From an uncultured Fidelibacterota bacterium (GTDB lineage: Bacteria > Marinisomatota > Marinisomatia > Marinisomatales > UBA1611), in contig CAJWMI010000006.1 in assembly GCA_913043185.1 (NCBI GenBank), forward strand, positions 1 through 35,795: DNA of 35,795 nt, in the 5' to 3' direction. The notes under the pieces were generated by a model, which did not search any database, had not been told where the DNA came from, and saw only the letters and a list, made by a program, of their open reading frames with translations. Made by a program: the position numbers and the translations under genes. Shown in pieces: positions 25,245-32,588 of the stretch (the first letter of the stretch is position 1; each line of letters begins with the position of its first letter).

Positions 25245-26298
25245 CATTAATTCTTGGAATACAGTAGGGATCCATAATGAGAGCGGTGGCCATACCAAAT
25301 AAAGAGGCTCCGGCATCTCTAGCCGCACGTAAGTGGTGGACTGTTGAGATCCCTCCAGTTGCCATTATGTTTATATTTATATCGCTAAACACATGGATCA
25401 TTTCAAGGGTCCTAGGGAAAATAGCTACACCACTTAGCCCTCCTCCATTTCTAGGTAATTGACCAGATTTAAGTCCCAACGATTCAACAGTCCGAAACTG
25501 CGTATTGCCCGCATTGACAAACATTTTATCTTTTTTCTGAATGATTTCACCTATGTTTTTTAATCGATCATTGGTCCAATCTGGTGATATTTTCAATGAA
25601 ACTGCTGCAGAACAATTCACCCTTACATATTCAACTAACTTTTCTAAAACATCCAAATCATCACCAATGCAGCTACCAGTATCAGTATTGGGACAGCTTA
25701 TGTTTAACTCGTAATAATAAATGTCTGGGACATTGCCATTTATCGTTTTTTCTATATCATTAAAATTGGACACATACTCATCTACATTTTCACCGCCTAT
25801 ACTTATCCCCAGCGGCCTATTATATGCCCATAATGACGAGGCCAAAAGTTCTTTGGTAAACAAATTAATCCCAGAGCCCGGAAGTCCCAATGCGTTTACA
25901 AGGCACTGCTCTCTCTCTAGCCTAATCTGTTGCAATCGTGGCCTCGGATTTCCGCTTCTTTCACTTTTCATGACTGTCTTATAGGTCGACCCTCCCAGCC
26001 CTAATTTCATCCAGATATCTAACAGGTTTTCGTCTGATTTAAATGATGCAGCAACTAGCGGAGACTTAAACTTTAAATCAAAAAGCTCAGTCTCTAATCC
26101 TCTAGGAATTGCAAAATTAAATGCTAGGCTACCTAGATTATTATTGATCCAGGTCAGGTTCTTATCTCCAAAGTCAACAATAGACTCCAGATCTTTGTCT
26201 ATGTTGAAAATTTTCTGATAGATAAAAACGATATGCTTTACTAAAAACCTGAGTAATCGATAGAAAATTGAAAAAAGATATTTTCTAATAGTGTCCAA
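25225..26298 (-). CDS. pyrD: Dihydroorotate dehydrogenase-like flavoprotein
   Basis: A 357-residue FMN enzyme of the PyrD family, fourth step of pyrimidine synthesis. It has an N-terminal amphipathic extension (~1-50, KYLFSIFYRLLRFLVKHIVF) like the membrane-bound quinone-dependent class 2 enzymes, GNPRPRLQQI, NALGLPGSGINLF, the FMN-site GGLSGVAIFPRTLEM and MATGGISTVHHLRAARDAGASLFGMATAL. The catalytic loop reads ELNISCPNTDTG with Cys202, whereas class 2 enzymes normally have Ser in SSPN and class 1 enzymes have Cys. The STYKTVMKSERSG stretch is also divergent from the class 2 GTVTPRPQ motif. It abuts the TPR lipoprotein gene with zero gap. The enzyme family is clear; the class is not. Confidence 0.88.
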   Translation of the reverse strand: MDTIRKYLFSIFYRLLRFLVKHIVFIYQKIFNIDKDLESIVDFGDKNLTWINNNLGSLAFNFAIPRGLETELFDLKFKSPLVAASFKSDENLLDIWMKLGLGGSTYKTVMKSERSGNPRPRLQQIRLEREQCLVNALGLPGSGINLFTKELLASSLWAYNRPLGISIGGENVDEYVSNFNDIEKTINGNVPDIYYYELNISCPNTDTGSCIGDDLDVLEKLVEYVRVNCSAAVSLKISPDWTNDRLKNIGEIIQKKDKMFVNAGNTQFRTVESLGLKSGQLPRNGGGLSGVAIFPRTLEMIHVFSDININIMATGGISTVHHLRAARDAGASLFGMATALIMDPYCIPRINDDLARH

Positions 26299-28038
26299 CT
26301 AGTTTACCGTTATTGTAGAATCTCTTTTGGTAGAGGATACCAGATGCTTGAGTACCTTTACTCTTGATTTGGCTAGGTTGTTTTGTTCAGACTTAGGGTG
26401 AGCCAGATTCAGCCACTGATAGTATTTTAATGCGCTGTCAGTCATTGCATATGTGTAATCATATTGATAACCCAAAAAATAGGCTGCTGAGGCTGACACC
26501 TCACTCAATGAGTCCGTTTTAATTACTTTTTTAAACTCATTCATGGCTAATATTGGATTACTAGACCATAAGTCCTCAGCCTTTAAAAATAATAAATCAA
26601 TGGGCCTGTTTTCATTAATATCGCCATCCTCTTTGAAAAGATATGTTGTATAATCTGATCCAGGAAACCTAGACCGAAGCATATTCTTAAACTGTATACT
26701 GCCAGACGTGTCTCCTATCTCACTGTAGATCAGTGAAAGAGTAAATATTGCTTTAGGATAAAACTTTGATGTTGAATCATTTTCCAATATCCTTTTAAAA
26801 AATACAATACCAGAGTCTAGCCTTTCAAAACTAAATGCCTCGAGATCGCCGATGTGATACAATAATTCTTCGTATGATTTCGATATTTTATCCGCTTTAT
26901 TGTTTATCGAGTCTGACGAGGTAGTGTCCGCTAACAAAGTATCGGACTTGATAGAATCATAAATCTTTAAACTGTTAAGTGACTCATTGTAGGCGTCTAT
27001 CGCTTTTATTTTACTTTCAGCAATAGGTCCATATTCTGACCTATTAGATTCTTTTTTCACTTGAGAAAACTTTTCTTTTGCTATATCAGGCTTCCAAATA
27101 TCTGACAAATTAATTTGTCCCAATAGATAATATGCCTCTGCAGATGTTTTCGTCTTCTGATAGTCTTTGATAATTGATTCTAAACGAACCATTGCATTGT
27201 CTGTATCTTTCTGCGCCAGATAGAGTTGAACCAGTTCCAGCTCTAGTTCACCTTTTATATTTTTAAATTTTTCATCAACCAACATGGACTTTATCTTTCT
27301 CTCTGCGCTTCTGTGGTCACCTAATATTCTTGAAATTTTTAATAACTGAACGTGAGCATTCTCTATTTTTTCTTTTGTTAATGAGTTTTTTATTACCTCT
27401 TTATAAGCGCCTTCTGCAACTGCATAGTTTTCATTATTAAACGCAATATCAGCTAGTTTATTATAGACGATACCTTTTTCCGCCCTGTCTTTAATTATTT
27501 TTGCGCCCTCCTCTAGGTGAAACAGAAAGTTCTCATCTCTGTCCAGGTCAAATGCAATATCCGCTAGCGAAAGATGACACTGGGCTTTTATATTATCATC
27601 TTCAGATAATTTTATTATTTCTTGGAGTTCATTTATTGCGGTCTGAGTTTTTCCTTTTCTCCATTTACACACTGCAGACCAGTATTTCGCTTCAGCAATT
27701 TGTTGAGGATTTCCTTGGCTATAAATGATCTTCAAGTTTGTGATTGCCTCATCATATTCTGATCTATAGTATTGTGCTTTTGCCATTAATAGTATTGCAT
27801 CATTCACAAGTTTTGAATCAGGAAACTCAGACAACACGATCCTGCATTTTTGTATCGTTTTTCCATAATTATCTATAGCTCTTAGGGGAATAGCCTTGCC
27901 GGATTTTTCTAGGCGGATTCTATCCGCCTCTTTGAAATACTTTTCCGCATTATAAAAAGTATTAAAATATGCGCATGAAAATAACAGTAGGCTAACCGTT
28001 ATAGGAATTAAGCGCACTAATCTACAAATTCTATACAT
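26299..28038 (-). CDS. TPR-repeat outer-membrane-type lipoprotein
   Basis: A 579-residue lipoprotein. The signal LVRLIPITVSLLLFSC carries a lipobox LFSC with the lipidated Cys at residue 22, followed by AYFNTFYNAEKYFKEADRIR, a start I associate with FCB-group TPR lipoproteins. The mature protein is a chain of TPR-like helix pairs from ~45 to ~360 and again from ~395 to ~570 (for example ILLMAKAQYYRSEYDEAITNL, AEAKYWSAVCKWRKGKTQTAI, ASAAYFLGYQYDYTYAMTDSALKYY), separated by a Ser/Asp-rich linker. Such proteins act as scaffolds in envelope complexes (as BamD or gliding/secretion factors do), but the partner here is unknown. It is the first gene of the long minus-strand run and faces a divergent plus-strand gene. 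Confidence 0.9.
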   Translation of the reverse strand: MYRICRLVRLIPITVSLLLFSCAYFNTFYNAEKYFKEADRIRLEKSGKAIPLRAIDNYGKTIQKCRIVLSEFPDSKLVNDAILLMAKAQYYRSEYDEAITNLKIIYSQGNPQQIAEAKYWSAVCKWRKGKTQTAINELQEIIKLSEDDNIKAQCHLSLADIAFDLDRDENFLFHLEEGAKIIKDRAEKGIVYNKLADIAFNNENYAVAEGAYKEVIKNSLTKEKIENAHVQLLKISRILGDHRSAERKIKSMLVDEKFKNIKGELELELVQLYLAQKDTDNAMVRLESIIKDYQKTKTSAEAYYLLGQINLSDIWKPDIAKEKFSQVKKESNRSEYGPIAESKIKAIDAYNESLNSLKIYDSIKSDTLLADTTSSDSINNKADKISKSYEELLYHIGDLEAFSFERLDSGIVFFKRILENDSTSKFYPKAIFTLSLIYSEIGDTSGSIQFKNMLRSRFPGSDYTTYLFKEDGDINENRPIDLLFLKAEDLWSSNPILAMNEFKKVIKTDSLSEVSASAAYFLGYQYDYTYAMTDSALKYYQWLNLAHPKSEQNNLAKSRVKVLKHLVSSTKRDSTITVN

Positions 28039-28061
28039 GTCGACTAGTTAAATTTACTTAT

Positions 28062-28090
28062 TTGATTAAAACCATTGTTAAAAATAATTT
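28062..28090 (+). promoter_or_regulatory. Possible sigma70-like promoter in the divergent 59-base gap
   Basis: In the gap between two divergent genes (28039-28097), TTGATT (28062-28067) and TAATTT (28085-28090) are separated by 17 bases, a consensus-like -35/-10 spacing for the plus strand. The -10 ends only seven bases before the GTG at 28098, so the transcript would be nearly leaderless. The region is AT-rich and such matches arise by chance, so this is tentative. No clear counterpart was found for the minus-strand gene. Confidence 0.22.
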
Positions 28091-28097
28091 ATTCTAA

Positions 28098-28529
28098 GTG
28101 AACAGAAATAAATATATCATAATCATAGCCATACTTGTTTGTTTTATCGAAAATTCTATTGCCCAGAATAGACGCGATATAGAAAAATTTGGTTTTATTG
28201 ATTTACGAACCGACAGTATGCAGGTACCGTTCTATATTGATGGCATATTTATAGGAAAACACCCTCTTAAAAATCCTATTCCAGTACTTCCAGGCTTTCA
28301 TTTAGTAAGCTACCTCCCCCCTGAATTAACAAAAAAATATGTTGAAGAAGACCTTTCGGATGCTTACAAAAGAGTCTATGTTGCACCAAACGATACGCTA
28401 GAAGTTTTCCTGTTTTACGAACACTATGTTGTTGAAACAAAAACACTTGACCGACAGTATATGGTAAAAAGACTTACTGCCCTAAGTCTAATAATGATGG
28501 CCATATTTCTAATTTTTCAAATAAGTTAA
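28098..28529 (+). CDS. Exported PEGA-like membrane protein
   Basis: A 143-residue protein of unknown role. A signal-like hydrophobic segment (YIIIIAILVCFIENSIAQ, ~6-23) is followed by a beta-rich domain with VPFYIDGIFIGKHPLKNPIPVLPGFHLV (key parts YIDGIFIGK and VLPGFH), which resembles a PEGA domain: a short beta repeat where a 'tiny' extracytoplasmic segment ends in G-x-H. A second hydrophobic segment (LTALSLIMMAIFLIFQIS) forms the C-terminus. It would thus be anchored at the C-terminus with the domain outside. The start is GTG; an ATG is not available nearby in frame. It is transcribed away from the TPR lipoprotein. Confidence 0.8.
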   Translation: MNRNKYIIIIAILVCFIENSIAQNRRDIEKFGFIDLRTDSMQVPFYIDGIFIGKHPLKNPIPVLPGFHLVSYLPPELTKKYVEEDLSDAYKRVYVAPNDTLEVFLFYEHYVVETKTLDRQYMVKRLTALSLIMMAIFLIFQIS

Positions 28530-28573
28530 TTTTTCAATATAATCGAAGTACTAAGATTTGTAATTTAAGTATC

Positions 28574-28786
28574 ATGAAACATCATACTTTTGAAGATGGC
28601 TTAAAATATAAGCCAGACTATAAATGGCCAAAGCCTGGTACAGAAAAAAAATGCCCTAAATGCAAGAACCCCTTAGAACTGTGTGAAGATAAGCCTTCTT
28701 ACTATGGGAAACCCTGGTGGTGTTATAAGTGTCAGTGGCAATTTTCTGAAGAAGACTTTGAAACAATACAATCTTCCAAAAAATAA
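28574..28786 (+). CDS. Small zinc-ribbon protein
   Basis: A 70-residue cytoplasmic protein with two cysteine pairs, CPKC at 27-30 and CYKC at 50-53, spaced like the knuckles of a zinc ribbon, and one further Cys at 37. The segment KPWWCYKCQWQF has the aromatic residues common around the second knuckle. No other domain is present. It ends ten bases before the convergent DUF1232 gene. Zinc binding and a nucleic-acid or protein-interaction role are inferred; the specific function is unknown. Confidence 0.8.
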   Translation: MKHHTFEDGLKYKPDYKWPKPGTEKKCPKCKNPLELCEDKPSYYGKPWWCYKCQWQFSEEDFETIQSSKK

Positions 28787-28796
28787 TAATAGCTTT

Positions 28797-29186
28797 TTAG
28801 GCTATGCTTACCTCTGGCAGATCCTTACTGATTGACTCAATAACCCATCTGGCTATAACCGCGTCATCAAGATATCCGATCTCAGGTACAATATCTGGTA
28901 TATCATCGTTCTCATCACAAAAATAAGATATTGCAAATAATATTCTTTTGCGGATTGAATCTGTTAGATCCGGGTATGTCTGATATATGCTTACTAATAC
29001 GGAAACATTTTTTATCAGATCAACCTCAATATCATTGAGCTGTTCAGACGCGATTAATCTATCAAGCTTGGCATTGAGCATGCTAATCACATCATCAGAC
29101 GTATCGAGATCAATCTTATTAATTAATTTTTTATATTGGTCTTTATCTTTTTCCGTTAATTGGAATAAGTTAGATATATTCTTCAT
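28797..29186 (-). CDS. DUF1232 (YkvA-like) protein
   Basis: A 129-residue protein whose C-terminal part (KRILFAISYFCDENDDIPDIVPEIGYLDDAVIARWVI, residues ~83-119) fits the DUF1232/YkvA family pattern of a short helix, D-x-IPD-x-(I/V)P, then GYLDDA. The N-terminal ~80 residues are a charged helical region. Unlike many family members it has weak hydrophobicity in the helix before IPD, so it may not be membrane-inserted. Function of the family is unknown. It is convergent with the zinc-ribbon gene and divergent from bolA. Confidence 0.8.
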   Translation of the reverse strand: MKNISNLFQLTEKDKDQYKKLINKIDLDTSDDVISMLNAKLDRLIASEQLNDIEVDLIKNVSVLVSIYQTYPDLTDSIRKRILFAISYFCDENDDIPDIVPEIGYLDDAVIARWVIESISKDLPEVSIA

Positions 29187-29217
29187 ACATAATATTTATT
29201 GATTACCCTAGAAATTA

Positions 29218-29490
29218 ATGGACATAGGCAACAAAATTGAACAAAAATTAGGTGAACATTTAGACCTACACCATATTGAAATTAAAGACTTTACTGGCAG
29301 GCATCTTAATCATAAACAACACGATGGCGGTTTTCATCTTGAGGCAATTATCGTCTCTGACAGCTTTATTGATAAAACTCTAATTGATAGACATAAAATA
29401 ATTTATGCTGCACTTGGAGAATTATTACAACATGAGATCCACGCATTTAGCATGAAAACACTAACACCAGAAGAATGGAAAAACAAATAA
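29218..29490 (+). CDS. bolA: BolA-family protein
   Basis: A 90-residue BolA homologue: KIEQKLGEHLDLHHIEIKD, then DGGFHLEAIIVSDSFIDKTLIDRHKIIYAALGELL (with the FHLEAIIVSD core and RHKIIYAALG helix) and HEIHAFSMKTLTPEEW at the end. The His in GGFH and the invariant His of HAFSMKT are the usual ligands when BolA shares an iron-sulfur cluster with a monothiol glutaredoxin. No glutaredoxin gene is adjacent; a TerB-like gene starts one base after the stop. The ATG at 29218 follows a divergent gap of 31 bases. Confidence 0.92.
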   Translation: MDIGNKIEQKLGEHLDLHHIEIKDFTGRHLNHKQHDGGFHLEAIIVSDSFIDKTLIDRHKIIYAALGELLQHEIHAFSMKTLTPEEWKNK

Positions 29491-29491
29491 A

Positions 29492-29923
29492 ATGGGTTTA
29501 TTTAGTTCAAATAAGAAACAAATAATTAATGCTCCACAAGATATGTCACCATTAGAGTCGGTGACCCATCTATTTGCTGCGATACAAATCGTAGACCAAC
29601 AAGCCAGCTACGAAGAAAAAGAATCATGGATCAGTGCGATATCTAAATTATTTCCTGAACACTCATCCGACAGAGCGGAAACCTTTTTTAACCAGGCTCA
29701 TTCTATACTTGCTAGCCAAAGCTCAAGTGAAAAGCAAGACTATATTAGATCTATCCTAGAAAGGATTAACTCGCTCCTTTCAAAAGAACAGATTGATTCT
29801 CTTGGACCAATGATCGCACATATTGTTGAGTCCGATGGTATTGTAATGACATCTGAGATGGAAATCGTCTATATCGCTGAAGAAATACTGGGGATTAAAA
29901 TAAAGGTAGATGAGGACGAATAA
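29492..29923 (+). CDS. TerB-like protein
   Basis: A 143-residue soluble, mostly helical protein. The order of helices and the ending HIVESDGIVMTSEMEIVYIAEEILGI (D-G-x-x-x-x-x-E motif near residues 108-117) match the TerB-like tellurite-resistance fold, an acidic metal-associated helical domain also found in unrelated stress and membrane proteins. The N-terminus (MGLFSSNKKQ) is basic. It starts one base after bolA and is likely co-transcribed. No tellurite-resistance operon is present, so the family name should not be read as function. Confidence 0.78.
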   Translation: MGLFSSNKKQIINAPQDMSPLESVTHLFAAIQIVDQQASYEEKESWISAISKLFPEHSSDRAETFFNQAHSILASQSSSEKQDYIRSILERINSLLSKEQIDSLGPMIAHIVESDGIVMTSEMEIVYIAEEILGIKIKVDEDE

Positions 29924-29942
29924 TAGACTGCTATTCTTTTTT
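29922..29942 (+). terminator. Weak hairpin plus T-run at the end of bolA-terB-like pair
   Basis: AATAG (29922-29926), loop ACTG, CTATT (29931-29935), then C and a run of six T (29937-29942). The stem is only five AT-rich pairs, so this is at best a weak Rho-independent terminator. It lies exactly in the seven-base gap between convergent genes and overlaps both stop codons, which fits a terminator position. Confidence 0.25.
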
Positions 29943-30332
29943 GAATAGCTTAAACTTTCCCCAAAAGCTCTCTTTTTCTTTTTTCTCCAAGCCCGATGAT
30001 GGTTTCTCATCATCCTTTTGATCAGGTTCATCATCATTGTCTTTCAACATATCAAATCTTTGCGATGATGGCTTATTTGTTTTTGATGGCCAGGTGCTAA
30101 ACATTCCAAGGTTTGAATTTGTTTTCCATTGTTTATTTGTACGATGCGTCTTTGGACTGTTAGTCGATTTTACAGCTACTGGCTTGGCATGAGCAGGGGT
30201 ATTTTTTGAATTTCTCGACGAGTGTGTTCTAGATTTTGAGCTTTGAGAATAGAGCGGGGATACCGCATAACCGATAACAAATAATAACAGCAGATATATA
30301 CTTCTATTCATAGGCTTAGGTGTTCTTTTCAC
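29931..30332 (-). CDS. Small secreted basic protein of unknown function
   Basis: A 133-residue protein with a signal peptide (INRSIYLLLLFVIGYAVSPLYS-like segment, residues ~9-30) and a low-complexity mature part rich in Ser, Thr, Lys and Asn (HSSRNSKNTPAHAKPVAV, TNSPKTHRTNKQWK), ending in an acidic-basic helix (DDEPDQKDDEKPSSG then EKKEKESFWGKFKLFKKE). A start at the Met of MNRSIY, eight residues downstream, is an alternative. It is the last of three minus-strand genes ahead of the convergent stop at 29923. No family recognised. Confidence 0.6.
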   Translation of the reverse strand: MKRTPKPMNRSIYLLLLFVIGYAVSPLYSQSSKSRTHSSRNSKNTPAHAKPVAVKSTNSPKTHRTNKQWKTNSNLGMFSTWPSKTNKPSSQRFDMLKDNDDEPDQKDDEKPSSGLEKKEKESFWGKFKLFKKE

Positions 30333-30389
30333 TTTCAGATATTATGAAAAAAACAGATGAAAAAAAACTGCTCAAAAAAATTAAATTCT

Positions 30390-30884
30390 TCAAGGACCAT
30401 AGTCAATAATCTCATGCTTTGACATGGCAATTAGATTGGCCCTTGTTTTTTTTATTAGATTTTTTTTATTTTGCACTATTCTGTCTATTTCTTTTTTACT
30501 TAGCCCATGTTTAGTGCGTAATGAGGTTACCTCTTTTAGAACAAGCCTGACTAATTGCTTTTCTTTTCGATTCGGCAAGCTAGAGATTGAACGTATCGCC
30601 AGTGAATATTCGTTCATATAAATATAGCTCCAGGTTAATGGTGAAAAATGTTTAACCCTCTTTCTAGTTAATTGGTTGCACCTAGAAAAGAATTCTATGG
30701 CCAATGGCCACTGGCGTTTATAGAAAAAATACATTCCCGTGTTATAGTTTTGCTTGTAGCTACCTTTTTCTAAAACTATTTGCGGATCTCCAACAAAAAT
30801 ATATTCCTGACAATAGACTGGCCTAGTTGCGGTCAAAATAAATAGGATAAAAATAGTAACAGTAAAATGATTATGGTCAGACAT
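30390..30884 (-). CDS. Secreted TPR-like protein of unknown function
   Basis: A 164-residue protein with a cleavable signal (FTVTIFILFILTATRPVYCQ, residues ~7-26). Helical pairs such as NTGMYFFYKRQWPLAIEFFSRC and FSPLTWSYIYMNEYSLAIRSI look like TPR or Sel1 units. The C-terminal half is basic (KEIDRIVQNKKNLIKKTRAN). It probably lies in the periplasm or outer membrane. It begins four bases after the stop of the 318-residue membrane protein gene, so the two are likely co-transcribed. Confidence 0.65.
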   Translation of the reverse strand: MSDHNHFTVTIFILFILTATRPVYCQEYIFVGDPQIVLEKGSYKQNYNTGMYFFYKRQWPLAIEFFSRCNQLTRKRVKHFSPLTWSYIYMNEYSLAIRSISSLPNRKEKQLVRLVLKEVTSLRTKHGLSKKEIDRIVQNKKNLIKKTRANLIAMSKHEIIDYGP

Positions 30885-30888
30885 GTGT

Positions 30889-31845
30889 CTATAGAAGCCT
30901 ATTATTTCCGGTATATGAGTTCATAATTTTAATAAAGATGTCCAAACTTTGCTTAATATTATTTCTGTCAGTGTTGGAACGATCAACAATATTGACCACC
31001 GTTTTCCATTCTTGAGCCTGCTCATTAAACAGAATCGGAGGATCATTCCGCTTGCCGAACAAAAGCTCTAAATGCTTAGCTAACTGTTTCACCTGAGTGT
31101 CAATCTTGTTTTTCTCTTCGTCCATACCAAAAAATTTTATTTTCTTTTTCCTCGAAAAAAGGATCAACATTCTTAGTAAAATATTTGGCGAAAGATTATC
31201 CTTTCCAGATGCAAAACCATAGGCACTGGCATCTTGTATTGACTTCCTTATTCCACCAAGTGATACCCTGATATTAGGAACAAAAAAAGATTCACCAGGC
31301 AATAGCTCAATGACTATACTTTCCCAGGGCATGTCCATACCAGTAGACATTTCTTTTAGCCAAAGCTTTGCATACTTGTCTTCATTAAAGGGTCTCGTTT
31401 TTATAGAAACATCGACACTTTCGAGAACTAAATAATTCATCAGATCTAGATCATCTGATAATTTCGTTGACCATTCTAATATCTGATGAACAAACTGATT
31501 TTGTTTGTCTACATGGATCATTGTCCAACATAGGATATATTGTACCATGATCGACAATATAATGAATAAGAATAGTATAACATTTAATTTTCCGCTGAAT
31601 GAGTACAATAAAAAAAGAGCAATCTGAACATGGACAAGAAAATAAATAATCTGATGCTTTGATTTTTGCGACCTCACGCCATCATTTATAAAGTCTTGAA
31701 AGAATGAAATATCATTTAGAACCATCATCCCATCATGATTAATCTTTTCCAAACTATCTTGAAAACTGGAAAAAAGATCTCCGCTAGCGTATACCTTTCC
31801 GAATTGGAGCGGAATAAATCTCTGGATAATGTTTATGTATTTCAT
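30889..31845 (-). CDS. Membrane protein of unknown function
   Basis: A 318-residue protein. Two adjacent membrane helices lie at about residues 63-83 and 86-108 (IIYFLVHVQIALFLLYSF and LNVILFLFIILSIMVQYIL), flanked by an N-terminal ~60 residues and a long C-terminal domain of ~205 residues, both predicted on the same side (cytoplasmic). The C-terminal domain contains IKTRPFNEDKYAKLWLKEM, GESFFVPNIRVSLGGIRKSI and several Lys-rich helices. No known domain is evident. It shares a strand and tight spacing with the secreted TPR-like gene downstream and follows the 174-residue coiled-coil gene by 49 bases. Confidence 0.6.
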   Translation of the reverse strand: MKYINIIQRFIPLQFGKVYASGDLFSSFQDSLEKINHDGMMVLNDISFFQDFINDGVRSQKSKHQIIYFLVHVQIALFLLYSFSGKLNVILFLFIILSIMVQYILCWTMIHVDKQNQFVHQILEWSTKLSDDLDLMNYLVLESVDVSIKTRPFNEDKYAKLWLKEMSTGMDMPWESIVIELLPGESFFVPNIRVSLGGIRKSIQDASAYGFASGKDNLSPNILLRMLILFSRKKKIKFFGMDEEKNKIDTQVKQLAKHLELLFGKRNDPPILFNEQAQEWKTVVNIVDRSNTDRNNIKQSLDIFIKIMNSYTGNNRLL

Positions 31846-31894
31846 TGTATTGGCACAAACCGATGCAACTCTATCTGACGAATATATGATCGGT

Positions 31895-32419
31895 TCATTT
31901 GTTATTAAATCTTGGCTGGTCTAAGTAAAACTTATACCTGCTTAACGATCGGAGTGTGTCTAAGGACCTGCGGTGATAACTCAAAATATTTTTTAGAGAA
32001 TCAATCTCATCAATAATACGCTCTTTCTTTTCCTCAACATTAATGTTTTGATCACCAGCTTTTACAATACCGCTAAGCTGTGCTGTCTTATTATAATTGA
32101 TCTTTTCTAGCATACCACTGTAGCCAAACTCAAACTTTATATCTTCTAGTCTTTGAATTAATACCGAGTCCATACTCTCGTATTTTTGTTCGACTAGCCT
32201 GAGCGAGTCAACAGCCCACTCTTTATAGGCAATCATCTCTAGGGTAGAGACAATAGATTGTTTTATTGTATTGGCCTTCGCATTCCTGACCATCATTTTA
32301 TCATACTCGTTTACTGTATCATTTGGCATTGAAAATTCTCTTTCAGTACCAAAAACAAACAAAAGTATGATCCCGATTGCAGCGAAAAATGCTAAACTCT
32401 GTGAAGAACTAATTTTCAT
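31895..32419 (-). CDS. Membrane-anchored coiled-coil protein
   Basis: A 174-residue protein with one membrane helix near the N-terminus (SLAFFAAIGIILLFVFG, ~8-24) and an otherwise long helical, coiled-coil-rich body: MVRNAKANTIKQSIVSTLEMIAYKEW, then DSLRLVEQKYESMDSVLIQRLEDIKFEFG, then KERIIDEIDSLKNILSYHRRSLDTLRSL. The coil would extend outside the membrane. No family recognised. It is divergent from the 40-residue microprotein at 32452; the 32-base gap may hold promoters for both. Confidence 0.6.
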   Translation of the reverse strand: MKISSSQSLAFFAAIGIILLFVFGTEREFSMPNDTVNEYDKMMVRNAKANTIKQSIVSTLEMIAYKEWAVDSLRLVEQKYESMDSVLIQRLEDIKFEFGYSGMLEKINYNKTAQLSGIVKAGDQNINVEEKKERIIDEIDSLKNILSYHRRSLDTLRSLSRYKFYLDQPRFNNK

Positions 32420-32451
32420 TCAAAATATCATTATATTTAAATTTTACTATC

Positions 32452-32574
32452 ATGAATCAAAAGATCATTTTAATAAGCATCAGCCTAATATCCTTAGTCT
32501 TATGGTGGTTTAATATTTTCCCGGTCTTACTCCTCATACTGCCAATTATGTATATAAAAGGTTTGAAAGAATAG
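32452..32574 (+). CDS. 40-residue hydrophobic membrane microprotein
   Basis: ATG at 32452, stop TAG at 32572-32574. The product is 40 residues: a short basic start (MNQK), a hydrophobic stretch (IILISISLISLVLWWF), a short turn containing Asn, then IFPVLLLILPIMYIKGLKE. This fits a helical hairpin or one long transmembrane helix with a basic tail. It is short, but the composition, start and clean stop fit a coding sequence and it fills a gap between divergent and convergent genes. No significant RBS was seen. Unknown function. Confidence 0.55.
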   Translation: MNQKIILISISLISLVLWWFNIFPVLLLILPIMYIKGLKE

Positions 32575-32588
32575 CTACCATAATCATT

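Noticed and set aside
25245..25328. An earlier start for trmL at 25328
   Set aside because: The added residues lie entirely within pyrD and precede the normal family N-terminus by dozens of residues.
28790..28806. Terminator between the zinc-ribbon and DUF1232 genes (ATAGC ... GCTAT)
   Set aside because: The stem is five base pairs with a seven-base loop and no downstream T-run, so chance is a sufficient explanation.
30333..30389. Poly-A/poly-T runs as a direct repeat or regulatory element
   Set aside because: They are simple AT-rich tracts in a 57-base gap, with no paired arms or repeated unit long enough to be informative.
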